From an uncultured Oscillospiraceae bacterium (GTDB taxonomy: Bacteria > Bacillota > Clostridia > Oscillospirales > Oscillospiraceae), in contig CANQFT010000012.1 in NCBI GenBank assembly GCA_947599925.1, positions 1-52,530 on the forward strand: a stretch of DNA of 52,530 nucleotides, given 5' to 3'. The position numbers and the translations under genes are program-made. Position 1 is the stretch's first letter. Each line of letters begins with the position of its first letter. Positions 25,268 through 32,342 of the stretch are shown here, one piece after another. Under the pieces are notes generated by a model. The model made no database searches and had not been told where the DNA came from. It saw only the letters and a program-made list of their open reading frames with translations.

Positions 25268-25312
25268 AGCAGGGCGCTCTGCGGCCGGGGCGTGCGCTGC
25301 GGCGGACCGCGA
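25268..25312 (-). repeat. dispersed intergenic element, copy B (fragment)
   Basis: Segment GCGCTCTGCGGCCGGGGCGT followed by GCGCTGCGGCGGACCGCG matches the middle-to-start part of the element at 23082-23273 in the same orientation. The first hairpin and the TGCCAGG hairpin are missing. Confidence 0.6.
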
Positions 25313-25322
25313 AAAATAAGAA

Positions 25323-25352
25323 AAGAGACGGTCCCGCAAGGGACCGTCTCTT
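25323..25352 (-). terminator. bidirectional terminator between the FNT gene and the FkbH operon
   Basis: A 13-bp perfect stem (AAGAGACGGTCCC, loop GCAA, GGGACCGTCTCTT) flanked by A/T. It shares its core with the terminator at 23035-23080. It lies between two convergent genes and can serve both. Confidence 0.85.
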
Positions 25353-25355
25353 CGC

Positions 25356-26429
25356 TTACTTTTTGTCAGTGGGCAGGGAGACGGCGCTGTCGTCCCAGGA
25401 GAGGTAGCCCGGCAGGGCGGGCGCGCCGTCGCCGCGGTATTCCAGGAGCAGGCCGGGGCCCTCGCCCTCGGCCTCCTCAAAGCCGACGAATTTGTAGGTG
25501 ATATACATGACGCGGTTGTGTTCGGTGGGCAAAAAGTCGGCCACCAATCGCTTGCCCAGCCGCGCGGCCAGGCGCACCGCGTAGTTCAGCAGGGCGCCGC
25601 CCACGCCGTAGGACATGACCCGGCAGGAGACGATGAGCAGTTTCAGGCGCATCACGTCCCCCTCCAGCCCTGCCAGCAGAAGGCCCACCTTCCCGCTGTC
25701 GCCGTACTTGTCCCGCAGGGAGCAGACCAGGAAGAGGTGCCCCGGGTCCTGGGCCAGAGCCGCCAGTTCCTCGTAGGAGTAGGTGTAGCCGGTGGAGTTG
25801 AGCTGGTGTGTGCGGACCGTCAACTCCTCCACCCGCTGCAGGTCCTCCTCCGTCACCGGGGCCACCGTCACCTGGATGCCCAGGCTCTCCAAAAACCCCT
25901 CGTCGGTGCCCACAAATTCCGCCTTGGCCTCCCTGCGGCGCAGGTCCGCCTGGTACATGGCCCGGCGGCGGGCCGAGGTCTCGGTGACGAAGCGGGGCGT
26001 CAGCTCCGGCAGGGACAGCAGTTTGTCCACCGCCGTGTGGGGGTAGAGGGTCATCTGGGGCCAGAGGTGGGCCACCGCGTCCCGCTCAAAGGGGCTGTCG
26101 TCAATGAGGGCCAGGGCCTCCGGCTTCAGGTTCAGCAGTTGGGCGATCCGGCCCATGGCCGCGCCCTTGTCGTCCCAGGAGATCTGCGGGCAGAGGAAAT
26201 AGTCCGCCACGCCCAGCCGGGCCAGGTTCTCCATGGCGGGGCCGGGCTCGTTTTTGCTGGCTACGCTGAGCAGGACGCCCCGCCGGTCCAGCTCGGCCAG
26301 GGCCTCCGCCACCCCAGGCCGCAGGGCTTGGCCGCCCCCTTCGGAGAGGGTGCCCTCCCACAAGGTGTTGTCCAGGTCCCACACCAGGCACTTCACCTGC
26401 CGCCGCTCCCGCTGGTCCACGGCGCTCAC
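25356..26429 (-). CDS. FkbH-type HAD-IIIC protein (glyceryl-ACP forming family)
   Basis: A 357-aa protein. The HAD motif DLDNTLWEG at residues 18-26 is the FkbH signature (nucleophile Asp18). SKNEPGPAMENL and IDDSPFERDAV are the further HAD motifs. The C-terminal half is the GNAT-like FkbH domain (VRTHQLNSTGYTYS). Characterised FkbH proteins move the glyceryl group of 1,3-bisphosphoglycerate onto an acyl carrier protein and remove the phosphate. The ACP gene directly upstream overlaps it (stop TGA inside the GTG start, 26426-26429), which ties the two together. Last gene of the four-gene operon. The acyl unit actually loaded is not provable from sequence. Confidence 0.9.
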   Translation of the reverse strand: MSAVDQRERRQVKCLVWDLDNTLWEGTLSEGGGQALRPGVAEALAELDRRGVLLSVASKNEPGPAMENLARLGVADYFLCPQISWDDKGAAMGRIAQLLNLKPEALALIDDSPFERDAVAHLWPQMTLYPHTAVDKLLSLPELTPRFVTETSARRRAMYQADLRRREAKAEFVGTDEGFLESLGIQVTVAPVTEEDLQRVEELTVRTHQLNSTGYTYSYEELAALAQDPGHLFLVCSLRDKYGDSGKVGLLLAGLEGDVMRLKLLIVSCRVMSYGVGGALLNYAVRLAARLGKRLVADFLPTEHNRVMYITYKFVGFEEAEGEGPGLLLEYRGDGAPALPGYLSWDDSAVSLPTDKK

Positions 26430-26665
26430 CCCTTGCCGCCCAGCCGCTCCACCAGCGCGGTGATGCTGGCGGCGGTGGAGAAGTTCTCCGGCGAAATGTC
26501 CTTGCGGCCCAATTTCAGGCCAAAGGTCTTTTCCACAAAGACCACGATCTCCAGGGCGAACAGGGAGTTGACCAGGCCGCTTTTCAACAGCTCCGTGTCC
26601 GGTTCGATCTGGGCCCCGCCGGTCTTTTCCCGGAGAAAGTCCAAAACGGTTTGTTGAATTTCCAT
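26426..26665 (-). CDS. acyl carrier protein
   Basis: A 79-aa four-helix carrier. The phosphopantetheine-bearing Ser is Ser34 in GLVNSLFALEIV; the usual Asp-Ser-Leu reads Asn-Ser-Leu. ATG has an AAGGAGG site. It is 16 bases after the SGNH/deacetylase gene and overlaps the FkbH gene, so it is a dedicated carrier for this operon rather than the fatty-acid ACP. By position it corresponds to DltC in the D-alanylation system. Confidence 0.9.
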   Translation of the reverse strand: MEIQQTVLDFLREKTGGAQIEPDTELLKSGLVNSLFALEIVVFVEKTFGLKLGRKDISPENFSTAASITALVERLGGKG

Positions 26666-26681
26666 ATGATATTCCTCCTTG

Positions 26682-28514
26682 TTATTGTTCTATCAAGGTC
26701 AGAAGTTCCTGGACGGTGGTGGTGTGGGAGATCATGTGCCGGGGCAGACGGCGCAGGCTCTGGGGCAGGCCCCGGACGATCTCCGCCGTGCCGGGGGCGG
26801 TGGTGACGGTCACGTCGGCCCCGGCCTCGGCCATGACCACCTCTGTCAGTTCCCCGGTGAGGCCGTAGGGGTAGGTGACGACCACCGCCCTCTGGTCCGG
26901 CGCTCTGGCCGGGGCCAGCAGGGTCTGAACGGCGTCAAAGTCGGCCCGCAGGGCCGCGGCGTAGTCCCAGTCGCTCTCTCCGGGCAAGGGCTGGACCCCT
27001 TGGCGGCAGGTCTCCCCGTCCAGCTCCTCCACCTGGTGCATATCGTAGGTGTGGGAGTTGAGGCGGACGACGCCCTTTTCCACCCAGGGCAGGGCGTCCT
27101 GGATGGAGAAGTGGGGCGTGATGGGTCGGCCGGTGTCCTTGTAGCTGTCCTTGCCCGCCGACACGCCGATGACGGCGATCTGGGCCTGGAAGCCGTACCG
27201 CTCCAAGAGGGGCGCGCCCAGGGTCAGATTGTTGGCGTAGCCGTCGTCAAAGGTGATGACCACGCTCTTTTCCGGCAGGTCCTTGCCCCGGAGAACGTAG
27301 TCCGCCAGGTCGTCGTAGCCCACGCTGTGGTACCCGGCGGCGGAGAGGGCGGCCAGGTGCGCTTCAAAGTCGCTTGCCAGCACGGTGTAGGCGTCTGTCT
27401 GGGCGGGGTCGTCGGTGAGGGAGTGGTACATCAGGATGGGGACCTTTTTGCTCAGGGTCTCCTCACAGGGGCGGTACAGCTCCTCCAGCCGGGCGTCCAC
27501 GTTGTCCGCCGTCACATAGACCCCGAAGCCCTGGGGCGTCCAGATGGAGTCGTCGCCAAAGATGCGCGCGGCCATCATGTCGCCAACGGGGTTGCGGAAG
27601 TGGTTGGCGTCGTAAAAATACCGGGGGTCGCCGGAGATGGAGGAGAGGCCGTTGAAGTCCCAGAAGGGCCCGGTCTGGGCCATGGCCCGCCAGAGCCGCT
27701 CGATGTCGGCCCTGTCGTAGCTCCGCAGGTCCTCGGCGTACTGGGCGGCGGCGCAGACGGTGAGGTCCACCCCCTTTTCCGCGCACAGCCTGCGGATCTC
27801 CGCCACGGCCTGGACGCACGGGTCGATCATGGGCAGGGCGCCGATGGAGCCGTGGTCGGGGAACTGGTAGCCGTTTTCCGCCAGGTAGTCCTCCAGGGAG
27901 CCGATGCGCTCCACATCCCGCCGCTGTTTGTTGTACACGCCGCTCTCCGGCAGATAGACCGCCTCCGGCGTCACCAGATAGCCGCGGGTCAGCTGGGCTG
28001 TGAGCTTGTCCACGGCGTACTGGGGGTGGGAGAAGAGGTACGCGCCGTAGAATTCGAAGGGGGAGGAGCCGTCGGCGGCCCAGTGCATCCGCTCTTTCAG
28101 GTCTGTGGTGTCGGTGGAGAAGTCCAGGGCGTTTTGGGGCTCAAACATAAGCACCATGTGCTTGACCTGGTCGTGGTCCAGAAGGTATCTGGCGCAGCGC
28201 AGCTCGTCCCCCAGCTTGCCGCCGTACCAGGTCAGGTTGTAGTATTGCCCGCCGGTGTAGCGGCCAAAGGTCTCGCAGGACAGAGAGGCCACCTTGGACG
28301 AGCCGATGATGTAGCTGTCGTAGTCGTCAAAGTGGTTTTGGAGGTAGGCGATCTTGGCCACGCGGGGATTCTGGGTCATGTCGTAGGCGTAGTCGTCCAG
28401 CAGTCGGTCGCCAAAGACGCCGAAAGGGTCTACCCCGGCGTTGAAGAGCCCGTAGAGCCCGCCGGCCGCCACCGCGCCCAGCAGGAAAAGGCCCAGCCAT
28501 TTCCAGAGCTTCAC
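26682..28514 (-). CDS. membrane-anchored SGNH/DltD-like domain fused to polysaccharide deacetylase
   Basis: A 610-aa protein. Residues 1-25 form a membrane anchor (WLGLFLLGAVAAGGLYGLF). Residues ~40-350 look like an SGNH-type esterase/transferase of the AlgJ/AlgX/DltD kind: GSSKVASL near 71 for the nucleophile block and YFYDANHFRNPVGDMMA near 300 for Asp/His. From ~365 a NodB polysaccharide deacetylase domain follows (VPILMYHSL, VVITFDDGYANN near 420, RLNSHTYDMH near 475). Both domains face outside. Start GTG 28514 has GAGGAGGTGG overlapping the MBOAT stop. The fusion suggests that acyl transfer and N-deacetylation of one envelope glycan are coupled (inference). Confidence 0.8.
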   Translation of the reverse strand: MKLWKWLGLFLLGAVAAGGLYGLFNAGVDPFGVFGDRLLDDYAYDMTQNPRVAKIAYLQNHFDDYDSYIIGSSKVASLSCETFGRYTGGQYYNLTWYGGKLGDELRCARYLLDHDQVKHMVLMFEPQNALDFSTDTTDLKERMHWAADGSSPFEFYGAYLFSHPQYAVDKLTAQLTRGYLVTPEAVYLPESGVYNKQRRDVERIGSLEDYLAENGYQFPDHGSIGALPMIDPCVQAVAEIRRLCAEKGVDLTVCAAAQYAEDLRSYDRADIERLWRAMAQTGPFWDFNGLSSISGDPRYFYDANHFRNPVGDMMAARIFGDDSIWTPQGFGVYVTADNVDARLEELYRPCEETLSKKVPILMYHSLTDDPAQTDAYTVLASDFEAHLAALSAAGYHSVGYDDLADYVLRGKDLPEKSVVITFDDGYANNLTLGAPLLERYGFQAQIAVIGVSAGKDSYKDTGRPITPHFSIQDALPWVEKGVVRLNSHTYDMHQVEELDGETCRQGVQPLPGESDWDYAAALRADFDAVQTLLAPARAPDQRAVVVTYPYGLTGELTEVVMAEAGADVTVTTAPGTAEIVRGLPQSLRRLPRHMISHTTTVQELLTLIEQ

Positions 28515-28526
28515 TTGCCCACCTCC

Positions 28527-29915
28527 TCAGAAGTTGAAGTACAAAAAGCCGGACACCTGGCTCATGTGGACCAGGCTGAGGGCCATAAGGGCGCCGCAGA
28601 GCAGAGCGTCCCTGGCGGTAAAGACCGTCTTTTTGGAGATGCCGTTGGAGTTTTTCAGGCAGAAGCAGATCACCCCGCTGACCACCAGCAGGGCCAGCAC
28701 ATACCAGTTGGCCGCGGCGAAGGCGGCCAGGGACCCCGCCGCCGGCGTCACCAGCGCCTTGTAGACCCCCGCGGCCTGGGTCATCCCGGAGCAGTCAAAG
28801 AGCACCCGCACCAGAGCGGAGGCCACGAAAGTCATGGTCACGGCCAGAGGCTTGGGCAGGGACTTCCGGTGCAGGGTCATCAGGTTGGCCGCGCACACCA
28901 GCAGGCCGTTGGCGAGGCCCCAGGCCAGATAGTGCCAGTCCGCGCCGTGCCACAGTCCGGAGACCAGAAAGGTGGCCAGCGTGGCCAGGATCAGCTTGCC
29001 CGTCCGGTCTCCGAAGTGAAAGAGCTTGTTGAACACGCTCTCGCTGAAAAAGCGGGAGATGGTCATGTTCCACCGCCGCCAGAAGTCGGCGAAGTTTCTG
29101 GCCTTGTACGGGGAGTCGAAGTTGATGGGCAGGTCCACGCCGAAGAGGTGGCCGATGCCGCGGGCCATGTCGATGTAGCCGGAGAAGTCAAAGTAGTAGG
29201 CAAAGGTGAAAGCCAGCACGCCGCACCAGGCCATGGGCCAGGAGCTGGCGGACACATCGCCGCCGTAAAAGCTCCGGGCGAAGGCGATCAGCGGGTCGGC
29301 CAGCACCGTCTTTTTGGCGCAGCCCACGCTGAGGAGCATCAGGCCCCGGCAGATATTCTGGCGGTCAAAGACCCGGAGCCGCTGGCCCTTGAGCTGGGGC
29401 ATCAGCTCCGGCCGCTTCACCACCGGGCCCACGATGAGCTGTGGGAAGAAAGAGATGAACACCGCGTAGTCCAAGGGGCCGTCCAGATGGCCGGGGTCCC
29501 GGTAGACGTCGGCGGCGTAGGCCAGCATTTGGAAGGTGAAGAAGGAGATGCCGATGGGCAGGAGCAGTTCGATGACGGGGAAGTCCCGGCCTGTGAGCAG
29601 TCCCACGCCCTCCAAAAAGAAGTTCAGGTACTTGAAGACAAACAGGGCGCCCAGGTTCCAGACCACCGCCAGGCCCATGAAGAGCCGGCGGAAGTGGGCG
29701 CACCGGCCCAGGGCCAGGGCCAGCAGATAGTTCCCCACAGCCAGCGCGCAAAAGCCCAGCAGAAAGTCGGGCTGGCCCACACCGTAAAACACCAGCGACG
29801 CCGCCACCAGCCAAACCTTTGCCGCCGTCATGCCCAGCCAGAGGCGCAGAGCGTGGTATCCGGCAAGGGCGGCAGGCAGAAAGAGGAAGAGAAAGCGGTA
29901 CGAGGAAAAAATCAT
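28527..29915 (-). CDS. MBOAT-family O-acyltransferase (AlgI/DltB-like)
   Basis: A 462-aa polytopic membrane protein with about ten hydrophobic segments. MBOAT hallmarks: an N-terminal FSSYRFLFLFLPAALAGYHA, the central FADFWRRWNMTISRFFSESV, and LWHGADWHYLAWGLANG with the catalytic His. Relatives pass acyl groups from an inner donor across the membrane to polysaccharide or teichoic acid. First gene of the leftward operon, with AGGAGG before ATG 29915 and a consensus promoter just upstream. The ACP two genes downstream is the likely donor carrier, as DltC is for DltB. Confidence 0.92.
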   Translation of the reverse strand: MIFSSYRFLFLFLPAALAGYHALRLWLGMTAAKVWLVAASLVFYGVGQPDFLLGFCALAVGNYLLALALGRCAHFRRLFMGLAVVWNLGALFVFKYLNFFLEGVGLLTGRDFPVIELLLPIGISFFTFQMLAYAADVYRDPGHLDGPLDYAVFISFFPQLIVGPVVKRPELMPQLKGQRLRVFDRQNICRGLMLLSVGCAKKTVLADPLIAFARSFYGGDVSASSWPMAWCGVLAFTFAYYFDFSGYIDMARGIGHLFGVDLPINFDSPYKARNFADFWRRWNMTISRFFSESVFNKLFHFGDRTGKLILATLATFLVSGLWHGADWHYLAWGLANGLLVCAANLMTLHRKSLPKPLAVTMTFVASALVRVLFDCSGMTQAAGVYKALVTPAAGSLAAFAAANWYVLALLVVSGVICFCLKNSNGISKKTVFTARDALLCGALMALSLVHMSQVSGFLYFNF

Positions 29916-29950
29916 AGGCGGCCTCCTGTCAGGCTTCGTTCAAATCATAT

Positions 29951-29979
29951 ATTATATACCAACCTGGGACAAAAGGCAA
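29951..29979 (-). promoter_or_regulatory. promoter of the MBOAT-SGNH/deacetylase-ACP-FkbH operon
   Basis: On the minus strand TTGCCT (29979-29974), 17-bp spacer, TATAAT (29956-29951). It is back to back with the lipid kinase promoter. Confidence 0.8.
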
Positions 29980-29987
29980 ATGGCCTC

Positions 29988-30016
29988 TTGCAAATTCTGG
30001 AACGGTTGGATATAAT
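29988..30016 (+). promoter_or_regulatory. promoter of the lipid kinase gene
   Basis: TTGCAA at 29988-29993 and TATAAT at 30011-30016 with 17-bp spacing, 35 bases before the start. Confidence 0.85.
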
Positions 30017-30051
30017 AGCCCTAAGTCCCCATCTGGGAGGCGCTTTGTTCC

Positions 30052-30945
30052 ATGAAAAGAATGCTCTTTGTCTATAACCCCCGCGCCGGGCAGGGCAAGG
30101 TCCGCAAAAAGCTGTCCGACATTCTGGACGCTTTTGTGGCCCAGGGCTATCTGCCCGCGGTCTACCCCACCCAGGCCCCCGGCGACGCCACCAAACTGGT
30201 GCGGGGCATCGGTCGGCACTACCGCAGGGTGGTCTGCTGCGGCGGGGATGGCACGCTCCACGAGGTCATCGAGGCCCTGATGGAACTGTCCGACCCGCCG
30301 GTGCTGGGCTATATCCCCGCCGGGTCCACCAACGACGTCTCCCGGAACCTGGACCTGCCCAAAAATATGCGCCGGGCCGCCGAGGTAGCCGCCGGAGGCG
30401 AGACCATGCGGTGCGACATGGGCCGCTTCAACGGAAACCCGTTTGTGTACGTGGCCGCCTTTGGCCTCTTTGCCGACGTGAGCTACGCCACGTCCCAGAA
30501 GTTCAAAAACCTCTTTGGTCACATGGCCTACATCCTGGAGGGCGTAGGCCGGCTGGGGAACATCCACAGCTGGGAGGTGACGGTGGAGCACGACGAGGGG
30601 ACGCTGGAGGGGGAGTTCATCTTCGGCATGGTGGGAAACACCCGCTCCGTGGGCGGCTTCCAGAACCTGCCGGTGCCGGAGGTGGCCCTGGACGACGGGA
30701 AGTTCGAACTGCTGTTGGTCCGCAAACCCAGAAACCCTGTGGAACTGCAGGGCATTCTGACGGCCCTCATGTCCCAAAAAACCACCCCGGACGGCCCGGT
30801 CATCGGCCTGCGTACCGCCAGGGCCCGGTTCCTCTGCCAGCAGGAGTTGGAGTGGACCCTGGACGGGGAGTGCGGCGGCAGCCACGCCCAGGCGGAGATC
30901 CAAAACATCCCCAGGGCCCTGGAACTGTGCTGTCGGCAGAAATAG
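30052..30945 (+). CDS. diacylglycerol/lipid kinase family protein (DagK/YegS type)
   Basis: A 297-aa soluble or membrane-peripheral kinase of the DAGK catalytic family, which phosphorylates diacylglycerol or related lipids. VYNPRAGQG near the start, the nucleotide-binding CGGDGTLHE (GGDGT at 64-68) and GYIPAGSTNDVSRNL are the family blocks. GNTRSVGGFQNLPVPEVALD lies in the C-terminal domain. In Gram-positives such enzymes recycle diacylglycerol released by teichoic acid synthesis, which would fit the divergent envelope-modification operon (inference). The ribosome site GGGAGG is before ATG 30052. It ends before a terminator-like hairpin. Confidence 0.92.
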   Translation: MKRMLFVYNPRAGQGKVRKKLSDILDAFVAQGYLPAVYPTQAPGDATKLVRGIGRHYRRVVCCGGDGTLHEVIEALMELSDPPVLGYIPAGSTNDVSRNLDLPKNMRRAAEVAAGGETMRCDMGRFNGNPFVYVAAFGLFADVSYATSQKFKNLFGHMAYILEGVGRLGNIHSWEVTVEHDEGTLEGEFIFGMVGNTRSVGGFQNLPVPEVALDDGKFELLLVRKPRNPVELQGILTALMSQKTTPDGPVIGLRTARARFLCQQELEWTLDGECGGSHAQAEIQNIPRALELCCRQK

Positions 30946-30965
30946 CCTGCTTTTGGCACCAAATA

Positions 30966-31015
30966 CGTCTCCTTGGCATAGGTTGGACCGAGACCTATGG
31001 CAAGGAGGCGTTTTT
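30966..31015 (+). terminator. terminator/attenuator hairpin that also contains the next gene's ribosome site
   Basis: An 18-bp stem with one mismatch (30966-30983 with 30993-31010, nine-base loop) followed by TTTTT. It has the form of an intrinsic terminator for the lipid kinase gene. The 3' arm includes AAGGAGG at 31002-31008, the Shine-Dalgarno of the gene starting at 31019, so when formed it would both stop transcription and hide that site. Confidence 0.75.
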
Positions 31016-31018
31016 GAT

Positions 31019-31525
31019 ATGGATGAACTGGCGATGCTGGACCGGGAAGCCTTCGCCCAGGTGTGGAGCCGGGTAGACGCCCAGGGGACGGGGGTCATAG
31101 AGCCGGTCCCGGGGCCTGGGCCCGCCCAGACCCCGCCGGAGGGGACGGCGCTGCAAGAACTGGTGGAGACGTGCCTGGAGGGGGCGGAGGCCTACCGGGC
31201 CCTGGCCCGCCGGGCCCGCCGAAGCGGTGGGGAGCTGGCCGCCCTCCGGGACCAAAAGACCGCCCAGGCCAGGCGCCTCAGCGCGGCCTACCTGCTCCGC
31301 TCCGGCGTGCGCTACTGGCCCCAGACCGCCCAGGAGCCCGGTCCGGGGCAGAGCTTTTTCGCCACACTGCGGGAGCGCTACCTGGCGGAAGGGCGGCTGA
31401 GGACCCGGTTGGAAGACCTGGCCCGGACCGACGACCAGGAGTTGGGCCAGATGTACACCCAGCTGGCCCAGGAGACGGCGGACATGGCCCGCCGGGTCCA
31501 CACGGTGGTGGAGCGGGAACTGTGA
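31019..31525 (+). CDS. small helical protein of unknown function, 168 aa
   Basis: Begins MDELAMLDREAFAQVWSRVD and has a Pro/Gly-rich linker (about residues 25-40) and long amphipathic helices (ALQELVETCLEGAEAYRALA; YTQLAQETADMARRVHTVVE). The spacing of Glu residues and helical layout recall ferritin-like four-helix bundles, but I cannot point to a full metal-ligand set, so that is only a possibility. Start 31019 is chosen for AAGGAGG ten bases upstream; this site is inside the hairpin at 30966-31010. The gene converges with lexA and shares its terminator. Confidence 0.65.
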   Translation: MDELAMLDREAFAQVWSRVDAQGTGVIEPVPGPGPAQTPPEGTALQELVETCLEGAEAYRALARRARRSGGELAALRDQKTAQARRLSAAYLLRSGVRYWPQTAQEPGPGQSFFATLRERYLAEGRLRTRLEDLARTDDQELGQMYTQLAQETADMARRVHTVVEREL

Positions 31526-31527
31526 AA

Positions 31528-31562
31528 AAAAGCCCTGGCAACGGTGGGTTGCCAGGGCTTTT
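31528..31562 (+). terminator. bidirectional terminator between the helical protein gene and lexA
   Basis: A 15-bp perfect stem (AAAAGCCCTGGCAAC at 31528-31542 with its complement at 31548-31562, five-base loop), with A and T ends on both strands. Confidence 0.92.
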
Positions 31563-31589
31563 GCACGCAAAGGGATGGGGCGGTGGGGA

Positions 31590-32189
31590 TCAGTACCGAC
31601 GGACCACGGCCACCACGCGGCCCAGCAGGTCACAGCCCTCGCCGTCGATGGGCTGGTAGTCGGGGTTCTCCGGCATGAGCCAGAGGTGTCCCTTTTCCAT
31701 GCGGTAGGTCTTGACGGTGGCCTCGTTGTCAAAGAGGGCCACTACGATGTCGCCGTTGCGGAAGGACTGCTGCTGGTGGACGATGACCAGGTCGCCGGGC
31801 AAAATGCCGGCGTCGCGCATACTCTCGCCCCGGACCTTGAGGGCGAAGTGCTCTCCCACCAGACCGTCGGTGTCGTAGGTGAGGTATTCCTCCACGCACT
31901 CCTCGGCCAGAATGGGCGAGCCGGCGGCCACGTTGCCCACCACGGGGATCTTGTCCCGGCGGGCGCCCTCCTGCTCATCGGTGAGCGTCATGGCGCGGGT
32001 CTTGCCCGCGGCGCGGGTGAGCACCCCCGCGCTCTCCAGGCCCTTCATGTGGAAGTGGACGGTGGAGGGGCTCTTCAGCCCGACGGCCTGGCCGATCTCC
32101 CGCACAGAGGGCGGATAGCCGTGGACCTCGGAAAAGGAGACGATGAAGTCGTATATCTCCTGCTGCTTGGGAGTCAGGGCTTTCATCAT
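31590..32189 (-). CDS. lexA: LexA, SOS-response repressor
   Basis: A 199-aa repressor that cleaves itself when RecA filaments form. The N-terminal winged helix (LTPKQQEIYDFI, GYPPSVREIGQAVGLKSPST) binds DNA. The C-terminal protease has the Ala89-Gly90 cleavage bond (VAAGSP), Ser123 (GESMRDAG) and Lys160 (EATVKTYR). Start 32189 (ATGATG) lies behind GGAGGTG; the second ATG is equally possible. Two LexA-like boxes overlap its promoter, indicating autoregulation. It stands alone and diverges from an ABC exporter. Confidence 0.97.
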   Translation of the reverse strand: MMKALTPKQQEIYDFIVSFSEVHGYPPSVREIGQAVGLKSPSTVHFHMKGLESAGVLTRAAGKTRAMTLTDEQEGARRDKIPVVGNVAAGSPILAEECVEEYLTYDTDGLVGEHFALKVRGESMRDAGILPGDLVIVHQQQSFRNGDIVVALFDNEATVKTYRMEKGHLWLMPENPDYQPIDGEGCDLLGRVVAVVRRY

Positions 32190-32218
32190 AACGCACCTCC
32201 AAGGTGTTTGGTGAGGTC

Positions 32219-32257
32219 AGTATAGCACATCTGTTCTGAATTGTCAAACGATTGTTC
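32219..32257 (-). promoter_or_regulatory. lexA promoter with two LexA-like operators
   Basis: On the minus strand TTGACA (32247-32242), 17-bp spacer, TATACT (32224-32219). Two near-matches to the Gram-positive LexA box (GAACN4GTTC) overlap it: GAAC-aatc-GTTT at 32257-32246, overlapping the -35, and GAAC-agat-GTGC at 32236-32225 in the spacer. Confidence 0.8.
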
Positions 32258-32279
32258 TAAACTTTTTACAATTTATTCA

Positions 32280-32308
32280 TTGACATTAAAATTATGGGGG
32301 CATATACT
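32280..32308 (+). promoter_or_regulatory. promoter of the ABC exporter operon
   Basis: Consensus TTGACA at 32280-32285 and TATACT at 32303-32308 with 17-bp spacing, 34 bases before the first ABC gene. Its -35 is about 23 bases from the nearer LexA-like box, so indirect SOS influence is conceivable. Confidence 0.8.
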
Positions 32309-32342
32309 TTTTTTATAATGAAGATCCTGGGAGGAATGTCTG

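Noticed and set aside
26679-30077. Long plus-strand frame (about 1130 codons) opposite the SGNH/deacetylase and MBOAT genes
   Set aside because: Antisense shadow; the minus-strand genes have clear domain motifs, ribosome sites and a promoter.
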